Shown here: positions 1-14,218 of the stretch, piece by piece
How positions within the stretch are numbered: position 1 is the first letter of the stretch
Layout of the letters: the number at the start of each line of letters is the position of its first letter
NCBI GenBank assembly: GCA_013115145.1
Contig: JAAPAO010000241.1
Coordinates: 1 to 48,419, forward strand
Source of the DNA: Perkinsus chesapeaki
Lineage: Eukaryota; Perkinsozoa; Perkinsida; Perkinsidae
Length of the DNA stretch: 48,419 nucleotides
Direction of reading: 5' to 3'
Notes under the pieces: generated by a model
The model's input: only the letters and a program-made list of their open reading frames with translations
What the model was told of the DNA's origin: nothing
Databases searched by the model: none
Program-made: the position numbers and the translations under genes

Positions 1-2
1 GC

Positions 3-881
3 GGCCCGATCAAGCCTCCGGTGTCTTCCTTGCGAAGCACCATCCAGGTTAACGATCGTTGGTTTCTGGACACGGTAGGACCGCTACCAGCCAGTTCTGT
101 CCATAACTTCCGGCATGTGCTATCTATCCAAGACGCGGCCAGCTCACTGGTGTTCTTCTTGCCCTTATGTGCTACTAGTACTGCGGCCATCATTGCAGCC
201 ATCGAAGAGAAACTTTTTAGTTTCATTCAGCCTCCCCGGTGTTTTACTGTTGACAACGCCGCCTCTTTCCAAGCAGTAGCTTTCAAGGGCTGGGCAGCCA
301 GCTGGGGCGTTAGGGTATTCTTTAACCCGCCGTATAGTGCACATCGCAATGGGAGTTTGGAACGGCAGCATGGAGTGTTGAAGCAGGTTCTGAAGTGCCT
401 CTGTAGGGGCAACATTGACGAATGGCCATCGTTCCTTCCAGTTGCGCAGCGGCGGTGTAACTCTCGTACTATCTATGGTGACTACACCCCCTACCAGCTG
501 TATTTTGGTATGGAAGACTCGTCTTTCTTCGCTCGTCGGTTTGAAGACATTGCGCCTTCCTTAGATGCCGATACGGTGAAGTTTGAGGCGAAGCGCCGGG
601 CAGCTCGGCGTGAAGCCAATCTCCGACATGTCCATCAAGCTTTGGATGCCGCCGAGGCCGATACTCTACTGAAGTTGTCGACGGCAAGAAGGATAGTATC
701 CCGAAGACGAGTGTTCCAAGTTGGCCAGAAGGTGTTAAAGTGGACAGGTTCGACTACTTCGCTAGGTGTCAACTGGAGCGGCCCTCATGTTATCACTGAG
801 TGCTGCGGTCCTAACCAGATGACCTACCGTTTAAGTGATGGATCCACTCAAGATTCTCATAATCTGTGCCTCTATCATTAA
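3..881 (+). CDS. Retrotransposon integrase, C-terminal part of Pol
   Basis: Integrase joins the element's cDNA to host DNA. The frame is open from the window edge, so there is no true start here; it ends at a TAA at 879-881. Counting from the GTG codon at 21, the acidic triad is D17 (in FLDTVGPL), D78 (in FTVDNAASF) and E114 (in NGSLERQHG), which gives the classic D,D-35-E spacing. The region around residues 235-286 (VLKW...GVNWSGPHVI...YRLSDG) looks like the GPY/F module of Ty3-type integrases. The N-terminal HHCC zinc finger would lie left of the window. All visible catalytic residues are intact. Confidence 0.88.
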   Translation, partial: GPIKPPVSSLRSTIQVNDRWFLDTVGPLPASSVHNFRHVLSIQDAASSLVFFLPLCATSTAAIIAAIEEKLFSFIQPPRCFTVDNAASFQAVAFKGWAASWGVRVFFNPPYSAHRNGSLERQHGVLKQVLKCLCRGNIDEWPSFLPVAQRRCNSRTIYGDYTPYQLYFGMEDSSFFARRFEDIAPSLDADTVKFEAKRRAARREANLRHVHQALDAAEADTLLKLSTARRIVSRRRVFQVGQKVLKWTGSTTSLGVNWSGPHVITECCGPNQMTYRLSDGSTQDSHNLCLYH

Positions 882-1014
882 TTTATTGATCTCATATTTC
901 TCACTATGTATATGATTCTGATCCGATGATGCATATATTTGGATCGTCTGATTCGAGTAGATGCGATATTGTATATCTGTGCATTTCATTCGTATATACG
1001 ATGGCATTTCCTAC

Positions 1015-1025
1015 GGTGGGAGGAG
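1015..1025 (+). other. Polypurine tract of the LTR element
   Basis: A purine-rich run (GGTGGGAGGAG) directly abuts the proposed LTR start TGTTATG. A polypurine tract in this place primes plus-strand DNA synthesis in LTR retrotransposons. One pyrimidine interrupts it. The call rests on position and composition. Confidence 0.7.
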
Positions 1026-1216
1026 TGTTATGATAGTGTCTCCCATTGTGTCTGAGAGGGTCCGTCGCGCCCGCCCCAGGCTAGGCTAGTAACGGCTGAG
1101 TAACCGTATCTCTCAGTTCGATGTATTGCACTATTATACCCATTATTTTATCTCTCACAATGCCGGCGTCGGGTTCACAGGGATCTGGTGAAGCGGAACT
1201 ACCGTTTATTATAACA
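1026..1216 (+). repeat. 3' LTR, about 191 bp
   Basis: The block starts with TGTTATGATAG and ends with TTATTATAACA. These ends are inverted repeats matching at 9 of 11 positions, with the usual TG...CA termini. It begins right after the polypurine tract. Inside are a GC-rich stretch (about 1064-1085) and an AT-rich TATTATACC-like box near 1130-1139 that could be the LTR promoter. The 5' copy is not in the window, so length and ends are inferred from one copy only. Confidence 0.68.
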
Positions 1217-1438
1217 GCGCTGAGAATCGATCAGTATGGCGAGCGCTAATGCACGTTACTTTTTCGGGTCCCGCCGGTCCTGGCTTATGCCATCCATCCT
1301 GGCTTCACCTATCTAACATTCAGGGTTTTTCAACGGACCATTGCGTTCCGTGTCTCCTTGTTCGTCTCTCCATCTACTCGTTTTCTCCTCCTCCCCTTCC
1401 CGGTTACCTCTATTCTACCTCGGCTGTGCCAAGCAACC

Positions 1439-4338
<2,900 letters not shown>

Positions 4339-4556
4339 GCTATGGCAACGATGAGATCTATCATTCACGATTCTGTGTTTCTCTTGCACTGTCGAACTAC
4401 ATGTTGTGCGGTTAATTGAGGGGTGAGTGCCTGTTGGGGACAGTTAATTCGGTCTGGAATGCAAAGAGAGACTAATAACACGATATCGGAGGAAAAGGTG
4501 GAACGGATACGGCGCAAGTAAGGAGTCATCGTAGTTGGAGAGGAGTGGATATTAGG

Positions 4557-6347
4557 ATGGCAAACGAGAACAGTCTAAGGCAGCAAGCAGGCATGAGCAT
4601 AATGAATGATAGAAGGGTCCATAGGGGGAACACTTATGCTAGGCTAGCACACAAGGGAGGGCTTGGGATCGATGCTGGTAGGGTGGTGGAGATGGGTAGG
4701 TAGAGTAGGAGAAGGAGGCTTAGGTGTAATTGAGAAGGAGCGCGAGATGCAGCGGAGGAAGCTGCAGCAAGCAGATCGAGCAAGGAAGGCTGATGAAGTG
4801 AGGCGATCTCATCTTGACAGTCCAAGAGGGATCTTAGGTTGGCCGAGGCCGCCGCACTCCTGATCCGGTAGCGAACCGTCGACATATGGACATCCAGACG
4901 GATGAGTATTACGAAAAGTTGACGGCAATGATAAGAGAGTAACTGTTGGTGAGTGTCGGTAGTGCATGATGATGATGGTATTGCCAGGCATGATGCGGAG
5001 ACACAGACACCTTTCGAGAATGACAGGCCACCTAGCCCGTTGTTTATACCAGCCAAGAGCGGTAGTGATGCCGGTACTCAAATATTAGACGGTGAACTAT
5101 TCGACTTTGATAAGGAGGTAGGGGGGCTAATAAGGGCTGTCCAATATCCTGTACCCGGCGGTGGTACGCCATCGGCTTGAGCTCATCTGGTGATCTATGG
5201 CCGGTAATGAGATACTGCCGCATAAGTGATGCTTATTTATATAAGATAGTACACAGGCAGTGCGTTGGGGGTGTTCTGCTTGATCGTTAAGTTAACTATT
5301 GCTTACTATTTACGACTATTATCTCAACTGTTATGGGGTTCTTTGAGTCGTTTGTGAAAGAGTTAGCGGAAGTCCTCCTGATGTGAAGTTGTATAGGTGA
5401 TACCTATACTAGAGGTTGTGGTGGGAAGGACCATTGAACGAGCATTGATGGAGGTGTTAGAAGAAGAGGAGTTGAAGGCTATACGACAAAGGCAGACAGA
5501 GTAGCGAGACTTAGCTTGGAGCCAACACTGGGGGAGGGTGCTCTCAGATTTGCCGCACTTCGACACGCAGAGTTGCTGGAGGCTCAGCGCATGGAAGGCG
5601 TTGAGCAGCGTAGGTCAGATGAGAAGGCCAGGAGGGTGGCCCAGGAGCAGCTAAGGCTTCGAGTTGAGGAGGTGAGCCACCGCTGCAACTGCCGCTGGTG
5701 ATTGCCTCTACAAAAGGTGGTGCGACGGAAGGTGATGTCGAGGCAGCTAGCGCGGCATGTTGTTGGTGAGTTGGAGGCGGAAACATTGAGAGCATTGGAG
5801 AAGCTTGGCAAGTTCGATGACCCGCGAATGGTGAGCGTCGGGCTCGATCGTCCGGTGCAGCAGTCGGTTTAGATCGAAGTGGACACCAAGATATTCCCGC
5901 AAATGATGGCGATGGCAGCTGAGGAGGCGAGGCTGAGGAAGGCCTGCTCGCGGGTTACTGCTGAGCTGGTTGTGGCTGCCTGTTCGAAACGGATAAGCAA
6001 ATTCACAGAATGTCGCGATAAGTAAGGCGTGAAGGGCGCAGGTTCGACTCCTGGCAACGATGATCGCTCTCAGATGGCTAGCGGGGCGGGGTGCTGTGGA
6101 GGACATTGTATCGGCTGCCGAGAAGGAGAGTAAGAATATATCAGACATCGAAGAGCTGGAGGCGGCTCGGATAGAAGAAGAAAGGAATTTGTTGAAGTCG
6201 TGGGACGCTTACGAAGTGAGTTCTGCTGCTCGACACAGAGCATGTCCCTGTCAGGATCCCGCGACACCGGTTCCGGAACCAGTAGAGGAGGAGGGTGAGC
6301 AAGTCGAAGGGGAAGCAGCAGAGGGCGAAGGTGAGCAGGAACTGTAA
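4557..6347 (+). CDS. RSP3: Radial spoke protein 3 (axonemal AKAP)
   Basis: RSP3 anchors the radial spoke to the outer doublets of the 9+2 axoneme. Ten exons join in phase: 4557-4695, 4724-4797, 4838-4938, 4988-5117, 5397-5500, 5548-5671, 5717-5830, 5873-6021, 6074-6215 and 6255-6347, giving 389 aa. Family hallmarks are DRRVHRGNTYA near residue 20, the segment RPPSPLFIPAKSG followed by LFDFDKE, and a long amphipathic helix (VVVGRTIERALMEVLEEEE) that in Chlamydomonas RSP3 binds RIIa and Dpy-30 domain partners. The C-terminus is a Glu-rich tail, as in other RSP3 proteins. The ATG was chosen because it opens the conserved N-terminal block in frame. Intron 4 (279 nt) is much longer than the others. 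Confidence 0.95.
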
Positions 6348-6526
6348 ATTTGGCTGCTATGGCTGTTTTTAGGAGATGACGTCGATGCGTGATTGCCGAT
6401 GAGAATCTTTGTTGTTCATGATGAATGAGAAGTTGTGACTACTGTCGTCGTATATACAAAAGGTGTTGTGTTGCCTAGTAAAGTGTCATAGTTGCAGCAA
6501 CTTGTTGACGGGAAAGATCGGCGATA

Positions 6527-9500
6527 ATGTCACACCAAGTGACCACAATGCGATACTCGGAGGGAGATAATCTCGATCCAATAACACCTGTCGAAAGATC
6601 GCCTCCGCGTCGCAGGAAGGTTCCACTGTGGAACAAGCAGGATGCTCTGAAGTATGTCGAGTAGCTGTCCACGGTAGAGTGAAGCACTCTCGTAGGCTAC
6701 CAGTGCTAACGACAATGAATCGGTGGCAGAGACAACGAAAGCATTGGGGTCATCGAAAACTGAAGCCATCGGAGACCAGCCGTACATCTTCTAGACGTAA
6801 GGATTCTCGTCTGTTATACGTCCCCTCTCGAGGCAGGAATGACATCCACAGAAGAGTCTTCATTGACGTCGATAATGCCACTGGAGCGATCTGACAGTCT
6901 GGACCACCGGCACGGCACAGAGATACTTCGCATGCTGGCTGATGGGCTGGACCAGAGCGAAACCTACGACATTGTTCTGCCTCCGATTGAGAGTCGGCAT
7001 CGAGCAGCTCCGCGGCGATACCACGAGCATTCGGCAAGATCTCGAAGAGTGAGGCAATAGTGCGAGTCTGCGAAGAAGAGCATCTGCTGGTCAGGTCGCG
7101 GCAAGTGCTGCCGTGATGAAAACGCATAGAGAAACGTACCAGGATTTGAAGCGACAAGCTGTGGAGGCGAGCCGTACATTGGCGAAATCGATTGCGGCCA
7201 GGGACTCGGCAGCGGCACAGCTCAGACGGGAGGAAGAGGAACTCGAGACGCTTATGGTGACGGTCGACCACACGGCCTGCGGATTTTGCATACGCTGACT
7301 TCAGGCCAGAGTGTACGAGTTGGCGGACGGTGACAATGAAGCCTTTTATGAGTACAGAACTGCAAGGGCAAAAGGGACTGAAGATTTACACTGGTGGCTC
7401 ATGCCGACAGCGTTTAGGGGTCGGCAACGGATTTCTGTGTGCTTCTCTTAGGCATGGGGGCGATGTGGATGGGCAACGTGTACTCTCGAGATGCGACGCT
7501 GCTGCTTCGGGCGGTGAGGTAGGTCCGATTGGAATTGGAGTGTTCGAGAGCATAGTGTGGTAGGCCACACCAGCAGCAACGCCGTCTGCATTATGTGAGC
7601 CGAGTAGCCAAGCCAGGAGTTCATCTGGCGATCATCAACGACAGAGATGCCATGATCGAGAGAAGAAAGCGCAGCGGTGCCTCAAGGAATTGCGTGACTC
7701 CTTGAAGATGTGTGCGCGGCAAGAAGCGCCGTGCTGGCTGGACTGCTATAACAGAGCGGTTGACGAGGTTATGAGCGTGCTGCGCGAAGAGATAATGGAG
7801 TCGATGAATCCCGAAGAGAGTGCAAAAGAATTGAAGGACATTCTTCACGCAATTGAGGATGAACTGTCTCGCCCTGCACGGGAGCTCCCCAGAAGCCTTC
7901 TCATGCCTCGAGGAACACCTCCACTACCACTGCCGTTTGATGAACTTTGCGAGGCTTTAGAAAAACAAATGGCTGTGGACGAGGAGTCGGCCCAGGACAG
8001 GGCGAAAACTTCCTTTGAAATTGCTCGAGCTCATGCGGAGACCAAGGAAGCCTTGAAGAATGAGCGAGCCTATCATGCTGCTTTGGAAGAGGAATTCAGC
8101 AGGGATTTCGAGATCGGCGAACGTCGGTTGAACGACTTGCGAGAAAAAGAGGCACTCCCGGGAGGAGACGAATGGTGGATGGCTTCTTTCCATACATTCT
8201 TATTAAGGGAAATGAGAGAAATAGAAAGGCAAGTTGAAATAGACGAAGTGGATCTAAAGACCATAGCCGCGCTCAAACCGAGGGCCGTCGAAGGACAGGT
8301 GGGAGCTTCTAGTGATGAAGTCGATAGGGAGATTGAGCAGCTTGTTAGCAGGCGGCATATGACTGATAGGGCGCGCCTTAGGACGATAGAGTTGTGGCTG
8401 GAGAACGCTAGGCGAGATACTGCGACGCAACTTGAAGAAAGCTGCGAGCCGGGCGAACTCCGAGAGACGCTCATACCATATCATTGCCAACTGTCGAGAG
8501 CTGAAACTAGAACATCGTATGGCCAAACGGATTCGGAAACCTATGTGAGCTCGTGGAAGGCATGGCAAGGCGAGCGCGAACTGACAGACGGTGCGCGTAT
8601 CGAAACAACTATAACATATCGTAGGAATAACGAAGACATGTTAATAGAAGTGTCTCTCGAGGACATGAGCCATCCTCTTTACCACTACACTCAAATTGCT
8701 TCCATTTTTATGCCCTCTGTGGGAGCGATAGAACTGGACCTTGGACTGGCCGACCCATCGTGGGGAGAGGCTTCGCAGAGCTCCAGATCAACCACACGGA
8801 AGGGAAGCGAAAGTAAAGGAACAGTGCCTCACTTGGAGATTGAGGAACAACTCAAAGAGGCAGCCTCCAGGGTGGCGGACCTCATCGATGTTGATTACGT
8901 TAAGGGTCTGCCTGTTGTATCTCTCCGAAAGCAGTGTGTTGCTTGGCGAGATGGCAGCGTTGCATTGAAGACGACCACCAAAAAATTAGACGAGATGGTG
9001 GGAAAATAGATAGTGATACGTCCGCAATCACCTTTTCTCAGGCCATTCAGAAAGAGCTCGTCGAGTTGGTCTCTCAAGATGTGCTCACCGATGGTATCCA
9101 GCTGCCATTTCACGCGTCGTTGTTTGTTCCCCGAGACCCCCTGGTAAGGGAATATGTTGCTTCATCAGACGATTCATGCTAGGTTGGGTTGCGAGTGTGT
9201 TTACTAGTCGTCTCTTCAAGACTGCTGGAGCTGAAACTCCCTCCGATCGCGACGTCGGTCGTCCGTGCATTGAGAGCGCTGAACGTAGAGTGCAACTCAA
9301 GAGGGATTGAAGCACTAGCAGGCGCGCGGTCGAGGGGAAGTGATCCGTCTCTATGGATTGACACATCCAAGAGAACCGAGGTGGCACTAACCCAACACCA
9401 TTATGCCTAGCAATCATTTAGGCTCTGGTGCGAGCAATGCTCATCGAGACGAACCTTTTTGCGAGTCTCGCGGAGTGCCCTACCCTTCTGCCTTCTCTTA

Positions 9501-9637
9501 CCCTTACCGAGATTTGTATACGAGGAGAACTCACAGAGGAAGATTCGGAGACGTTGGGGTTCCGCCCTCTAGCCGTCGACATTTTGGTTCATCCGGACGG
9601 GCGCCTGGGCATGAGATGCACGCGACAGCATCCTTGA
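6527..9637 (+). CDS. Unrecognised large coiled-coil protein
   Basis: I do not recognise this gene. Ten exons join in phase: 6527-6651, 6696-6796, 6852-7048, 7095-7256, 7305-7419, 7452-7513, 7564-8997, 9042-9143, 9183-9380 and 9422-9637, giving about 903 aa. The N-terminus is basic and Ser/Arg-rich. Exon 4 encodes a charged helix (QLRREEEELETL). The 1434-nt exon 7 is rich in Glu, Arg, Ala and Leu in long helix-like runs, with little low-complexity sequence. The final two exons are more hydrophobic and globular-looking. No signal peptide or membrane segment is evident. It follows RSP3 on the same strand 180 nt downstream, so a flagellar role is possible but only a guess. The acceptor of exon 2 and the donor of exon 5 (GTCGGC) are the weakest joins; exons 7-10 are the safest. 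Confidence 0.7.
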
Positions 9638-9944
9638 ACAGCCGGTTTAGAACCAAACTCTTCAACTAGGAGTCCAGTTCACTTGTCCATGGGAAGATGC
9701 GCATGATTACTTATTCACGGTGTACTATTGTAAAATTACTGTTTCTTCATCCAGTGTGCTTCTTTTGTTTGGAGCTACCGGAATCGCCAAGGCAAACTAG
9801 TAGTTTTAATCTACACTTCAACTTGAACCATTTAAAGACATAAATGCATTGGATCCTGGCCATTCGCTGTTATGGCATATGCAATGTGCACTTCAATTCA
9901 CACTGCACAATGGCACATTCACGTAGGAATGTCAAACGCGAAAA
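9638..9944. other. Intergenic, nothing recognised
   Basis: This AT-leaning stretch separates the coiled-coil gene from the tRNA. It holds no plausible exon, repeat or RNA gene that I can see. Confidence 0.6.
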
Positions 9945-10026
9945 TGAGTGCTGTGGGGTTCGAACCCACGCGGACACTGTCCAGTGGATCTTAAGTCCAC
10001 CCCCTTAACCACTCGGGCAAACACTC
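9945..10026 (-). tRNA. tRNA-Leu, anticodon UAA
   Basis: On the minus strand the sequence folds as a full cloverleaf. The acceptor stem GAGTGTT pairs with AGCACTC (one G-U). The D-arm is GCCCGAGTGGTTAAGG. The anticodon stem GTGGA/TCCAC closes the loop CTTAAGA with anticodon TAA. A variable arm of class II length follows, then a T-arm with GGTTCGAACCC. The long variable arm and the anticodon agree on leucine. No intron is seen and CCA is not encoded, as usual for nuclear genes. The discriminator base is A, as expected for tRNA-Leu. Confidence 0.94.
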
Positions 10027-10285
10027 TGATACCGAGAAGATCAGTGAGTTAACCTCGCCTCGAAGCTCATGCTCATAATCGGTCGAAGCCCGGTAGAATC
10101 CGAGTGTTCCATTCAAATCTGTACGCATGACTTCGAAGGGCTGGAAACCCCGACTTGCGCAGCTGGGCAATCGCGACGGCTACAGGTGAGTGCGTAAATA
10201 CAATGTCACCGACTATCATCCCCGGTATCCCTACTTCGTGACTTGAAACTCAACTCGCAGTAAAGTAATTGGTAAACGTAACGTC

Positions 10286-11484
10286 TCACATACGTTTCTG
10301 TCGCTTATTAGACATTTTGTAATCTTGATGAGTACCAGTTTTCCTACCCCAGGACTCGCTACTGCCATGGTCGCCTTGGAACTTATTTTTTCGCTTCTGC
10401 GACTTCATTATATTTCGCTGGCGCTTATACTCAGGATCGTATTGGTCATAGTAAGTTAGAGGCAGCTCATGAACATCCTTAACCGCGAGAACGCCCTCCA
10501 TGTCAGCCATGGCAGACTGCATCTCTTCTGCAGTACAGACATCGCAACCGTTGATAAACCAAAACGAAGGAAAGGGGCTCGTTTTCGCCTCATCGGCGCT
10601 AGCTCGCAGATGCTTAGGGGTTTGATAAACTAAAGAAAAACAGTTGTCGATTCACCTCAAGCTTAGAATGGGATCGGTCAGACGAAAGAACAGGAATCGC
10701 AGAGTCTATTTGAATGGCTCAGTTTGTAATGCGCGGTCTCACCGTATCGCTTTTTGGGGGCCACGAAGAACATGCCAGACTGGCCAGGCATCGCAATTAG
10801 ATCCTTATAATAGTCCTTCATGTACACCCAGTTCGGGACTAACCACAACCAAGGTTTCCCCTTCTTGCCGACGAACGTAGCGAGTCTCGCAGGCTAAGGA
10901 GACGATGATAGAATCGAGCTGGATTCACGGTGATCGAGACAGCGACATCACGTCAGTTGATTACGATACTCGATTCGGTTGGCGCAACACTTACATGGTC
11001 TCCGCTGTAGGGTGGATTAGTGAGAAGAACGTCGAAATCGGGGGACTCGGCTGTGTAGAAATCTTCGCACTTGTTGTATACACTTTTGAAGCCAAGCGCC
11101 TCCAAGTTCGCAACAACAGCGCCATCACAGTAGTATCTGAGGGATACTACTCTTTTGTCGATAGGATACAGCCTCTACGGATCGTAGATCTTGAGCTCAT
11201 CCTTTGCCTTCCCTAGTTTCCTCGCTATTAGCTCCAATATCGGCGCAATATGGCCGTATCTGAAGAACTCACTCAACTCTGTCAAAAGGTTGTCGGTCAA
11301 CAGCATACGCTCTCGCGGGAGATTCAGCGTGATCTAGAGATTCTGTCGGGTACGGAAATGCCTTGGCCAGAACCTCTTCGACGGTCTCAGTGGTTGTCGG
11401 ACTCTCTGCCGTCGAAGCTTGATTATCCAAGGGCTTCTTTTGCTGCTTCTTATTCTTACGTCGGTTTGGCTTTGTTCTGGCCAT
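10286..11484 (-). CDS. NPPY-motif methyltransferase-like protein
   Basis: Five minus-strand exons join in phase: 11309-11484, 11179-11259, 10995-11136, 10743-10893 and 10286-10629, giving 297 aa. The core has IYDPYYCDGAVVANLEALGF, which resembles an AdoMet-binding motif, then LLTNPPYSGDH, the catalytic NPPY motif of amino-methyltransferases, then a conserved-looking PWLWLVPNWVYMKDYY block. Both ends are Lys/Arg-rich, which suggests nuclear or nucleic-acid binding. From general family knowledge, similar uncharacterised NPPY proteins occur in protists and algae; their substrate (rRNA, DNA or protein) is unknown to me. The ATG at 11484 opens a basic N-terminus in frame. It could be catalytically active, since the NPPY residues are intact. 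Confidence 0.8.
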
Positions 11485-11658
11485 GGCTTGCTGAACTATT
11501 CAAGGACGGTGGTTGCAGTGTAGACGTGTGGAGTAAGCCTCGGATACGGTGCCAACAAACACTTGGGAAAATAGGAAAAGCGACTAGATTGACAGGAGGC
11601 AATAAAGCCGAAACATGTTGCGGCTATTAAACAATAGTAGTACCATTTCTAGAAATAT

Positions 11659-14218
11659 TCATACTGCAAATTCATCTGGCAGGGAGCGAGTCGAAGATAG
11701 GTTGCAGCAGCCAGTGGAACATGTAGTAGCCTCCACGGCAAATTCAACTGCACTATGGACCTGAGAGAGTAAATAAACAAGATGACCACTATACCTGCTG
11801 CTTACGTCGGTGAAGAAGGGACGGTACATGTCGGACTTCTGAAATGACTCCGATGCCTTACGTAGTCTCTGGTCAATATGGGCATCCTCGAGACATTTAG
11901 CAACTTTACATTTACACGAGGCTAGAACTATAAAACGTCTGCCTTCGTAGCGGCTATGTACAACATCGATGAGGTCGCCAAGAGTGTCTATGCCGGTCGA
12001 GTCGATGAACGAGACTGCCGACATATCTATGACAACCACTTCGACATGGTCCAGCGAGACTTCCTCTAATATACGATCCTTGAAGTAATCGCTATTGGCG
12101 TACCACAACGGAGCTTGGAAGTCTAATACTACAACGCTTGGTATAAGTGCCAGAGCACGGCGCTTCTTGACCGGCACATACGTGATGGTACCGGGAACCC
12201 TACCAAGGCGCTTTATCTTGGTACGCATGCTTGAACGGAAGATGAAGACCAATAGAGTAATGCCAACTGCGGTTGGTACTGCAATCTGTATACCAGTGAA
12301 GACCACAAGACAGAAGGTAAGTATCCATACGATGAAATCTATGAATTGTGACATCTTGAACAACCGCAATGGAGCTCTAAAATCCACCATTTTCATCACA
12401 GCGACGACGACATTAGCAGCCAGCACGGCTTCGGGAAGGTAGTAGAAGACGGACGTCAGTAACAGCAGCACAATCGCTATAACGATAGATCTTACTATAG
12501 CAGTTACTTGTGTCCTGCCACCACATAGTATAGCGGCCGAGGTGTTGCACAAGGAGCCCATCATAGGGAAGCCTCCGAAGACCATTTGGGCACTGTTGGC
12601 AACACCAAGTGAGACGAATTCTCTATTTGGCGATATTGCCTTTCGGCCGCCATACTCTTTATATATTTTTTTAGATAAAGCTATAGACTCTAAGTATCCA
12701 GCAAGACTGGCACTCACGGCCGTCGGGATGAGAGAGACAAAATTCTCGCGCCAGAGGGACTCCCCGGGGAAGAGCGAGAACGGTACCGGGATTCCGCGCG
12801 GTATCTGAAAACAGCGCACAGTAAGCATCATTGGCGACGACAAGGCGACAACTCACATAACCGACTATCTTAATTCCATGCTCATCGTATTGTATGGCAT
12901 ACCCCAACGATATGGATAAGATGAGTGTCGCCAAGGCAGCGTACGGGCGGGTAAGCTTGAACCATCTCATAGTAAATATCTAAACGTAGGCAAGAGCTAT
13001 ACTCGGAAGGAAGTTGGAGATAGGGACTATTACAATAAGAAAAGCTATGCACGAGATGATCACTGTATAAGGGTTGATCTCGTTGAGATTGGTAAATATC
13101 TTAGCCAGAGCGCTTTGGACCAACGTGCTACTCTGGACGTCAATGCCTGAAGTACAGGGGCTTTGGGAGGAGACGATAGAGTCGATCATTCTTCGTACCG
13201 AGGAGCAGTTTCAGTTGTGAGCTGATCACAACCACTGCGATGGAGGTTAGCAGGGCTGACATCAATGGTCTTGAAAGGAACTTCACTATCCAACCGAAGC
13301 GAAGAGTTCCAAGACCGAGATACAAAACTCCGACCTGTGCAGAGGCAGCTGTCCCTTCAGGAAGCCCAGGGAAGACAACTACCATAATGCTTGTCATTAT
13401 TGCCAATGAGCCCTTGTCCTCCGGTGAGATGGGTAAACTCCCGAGGTGAGCTCCGACCAGGAGGCATGGCATAGCCATTGGACCAACGGTCACCAATGAA
13501 GATGATCCCTGAAAACATGAATTCTCCGGAAGCAGTTTTAATGAGATCTTTACTAGTAATGCATAGATAACAGGTGGCAGGATAACCGCATATAGGCCAT
13601 AGACCGGCGGTAGCGCTGCCAAGGAGGAGTAGGCCAGAGCTTGGGGTATCGTAATAGACGAAAGTGCTATAGCTGCTATTATCTCTGCTAAAAGATTCTT
13701 CCGCCAATCATACGGCAACCTATCGGCAAAGTTTGATATACCCAGCCCAAGCGCGTCGGGTACTACCATGCAGGAACCATGTCCTTCAAGAATCTCCTCC
13801 ACCACACACAAACGGCCTTACGCTTCCCAGTGCCTTTGAATCTCTTCCAGATGCCTTTATCGCGGCCGCCAGTGTTCAGAGCCTCCCTGCTCTCATGCGT
13901 GATGATGTTTGAAGTTGGACGCTGCAGCGAGCTGTCGTCTGGCTTATCCACTCCCAAACATAACGATTCATAACCATGAGAGATCTCCTCCAGAAGCGCG
14001 GCTTTCTCCGGTGATATTTTCCTGTACTGCACCGTTAGCAGCTGCAATTGCTGGCGAAAAAGCTCCAATCGCAAGGTGGAGTTATCCTCCAGGCAATTCT
14101 CCTGTGACCACATCACTTGTCGTTCAGATTCTTTTATATAATAATCGAGATCCAACGGTGATTGGGTCGGCAGGTCTAAGAGAGAGATGCCCCTCGGACT
14201 AAGATGCCAACCTACCAT
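11659..14218 (-). CDS. SulP/SLC26 anion transporter with STAS domain
   Basis: SulP proteins are multi-pass membrane carriers for sulfate, bicarbonate and other anions. Seven exons join in phase: 13767-14218, 13554-13719, 13383-13508, 13199-13334, 13028-13146, 12857-12979 and 11659-12804, giving 755 aa. Residues 1-150 form a charged cytosolic N-terminus. The SulP signature begins with ITIPQALAYSSLAALPPVYGLY, continues through VTVGPMAMPCLLVG and QLKLLLGIDV, and about ten or more hydrophobic helices follow. The C-terminal STAS domain contains VVVIDMSAVSFIDSTGIDTL. The intron between exons 5 and 6 uses a weak donor (GTCCCT), chosen because it restores a continuous membrane helix. The substrate cannot be read from sequence. 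A single 1146-nt exon encodes the last membrane helices and STAS. Confidence 0.92.

Larger units (their letters stand above)
1..1216 (+). mobile_element. 3' end of a Ty3-like LTR retrotransposon (cut by the window edge)
   Basis: The element enters the window inside its polymerase polyprotein. In order it holds an integrase core, a GPY/F-like C-terminal module, about 130 bp of untranslated sequence, a purine-rich tract and one LTR. The order integrase then 3' LTR, with no reverse transcriptase after the integrase, fits Ty3/gypsy-type elements rather than Copia. The integrase reading frame has no stop or frameshift over 879 nt, so the insertion may be young. The 5' LTR, gag, protease and RT lie outside the window, so autonomy and target-site duplication cannot be judged. 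Confidence 0.85.

Noticed and set aside
11260..11272. A 13-nt intron (GTGAGTTCTTCAG) in the NPPY gene
   Set aside because: Too short for splicing. A 49-nt intron with donor GTATGC (11260-11308) keeps the frame and restores a better protein sequence.
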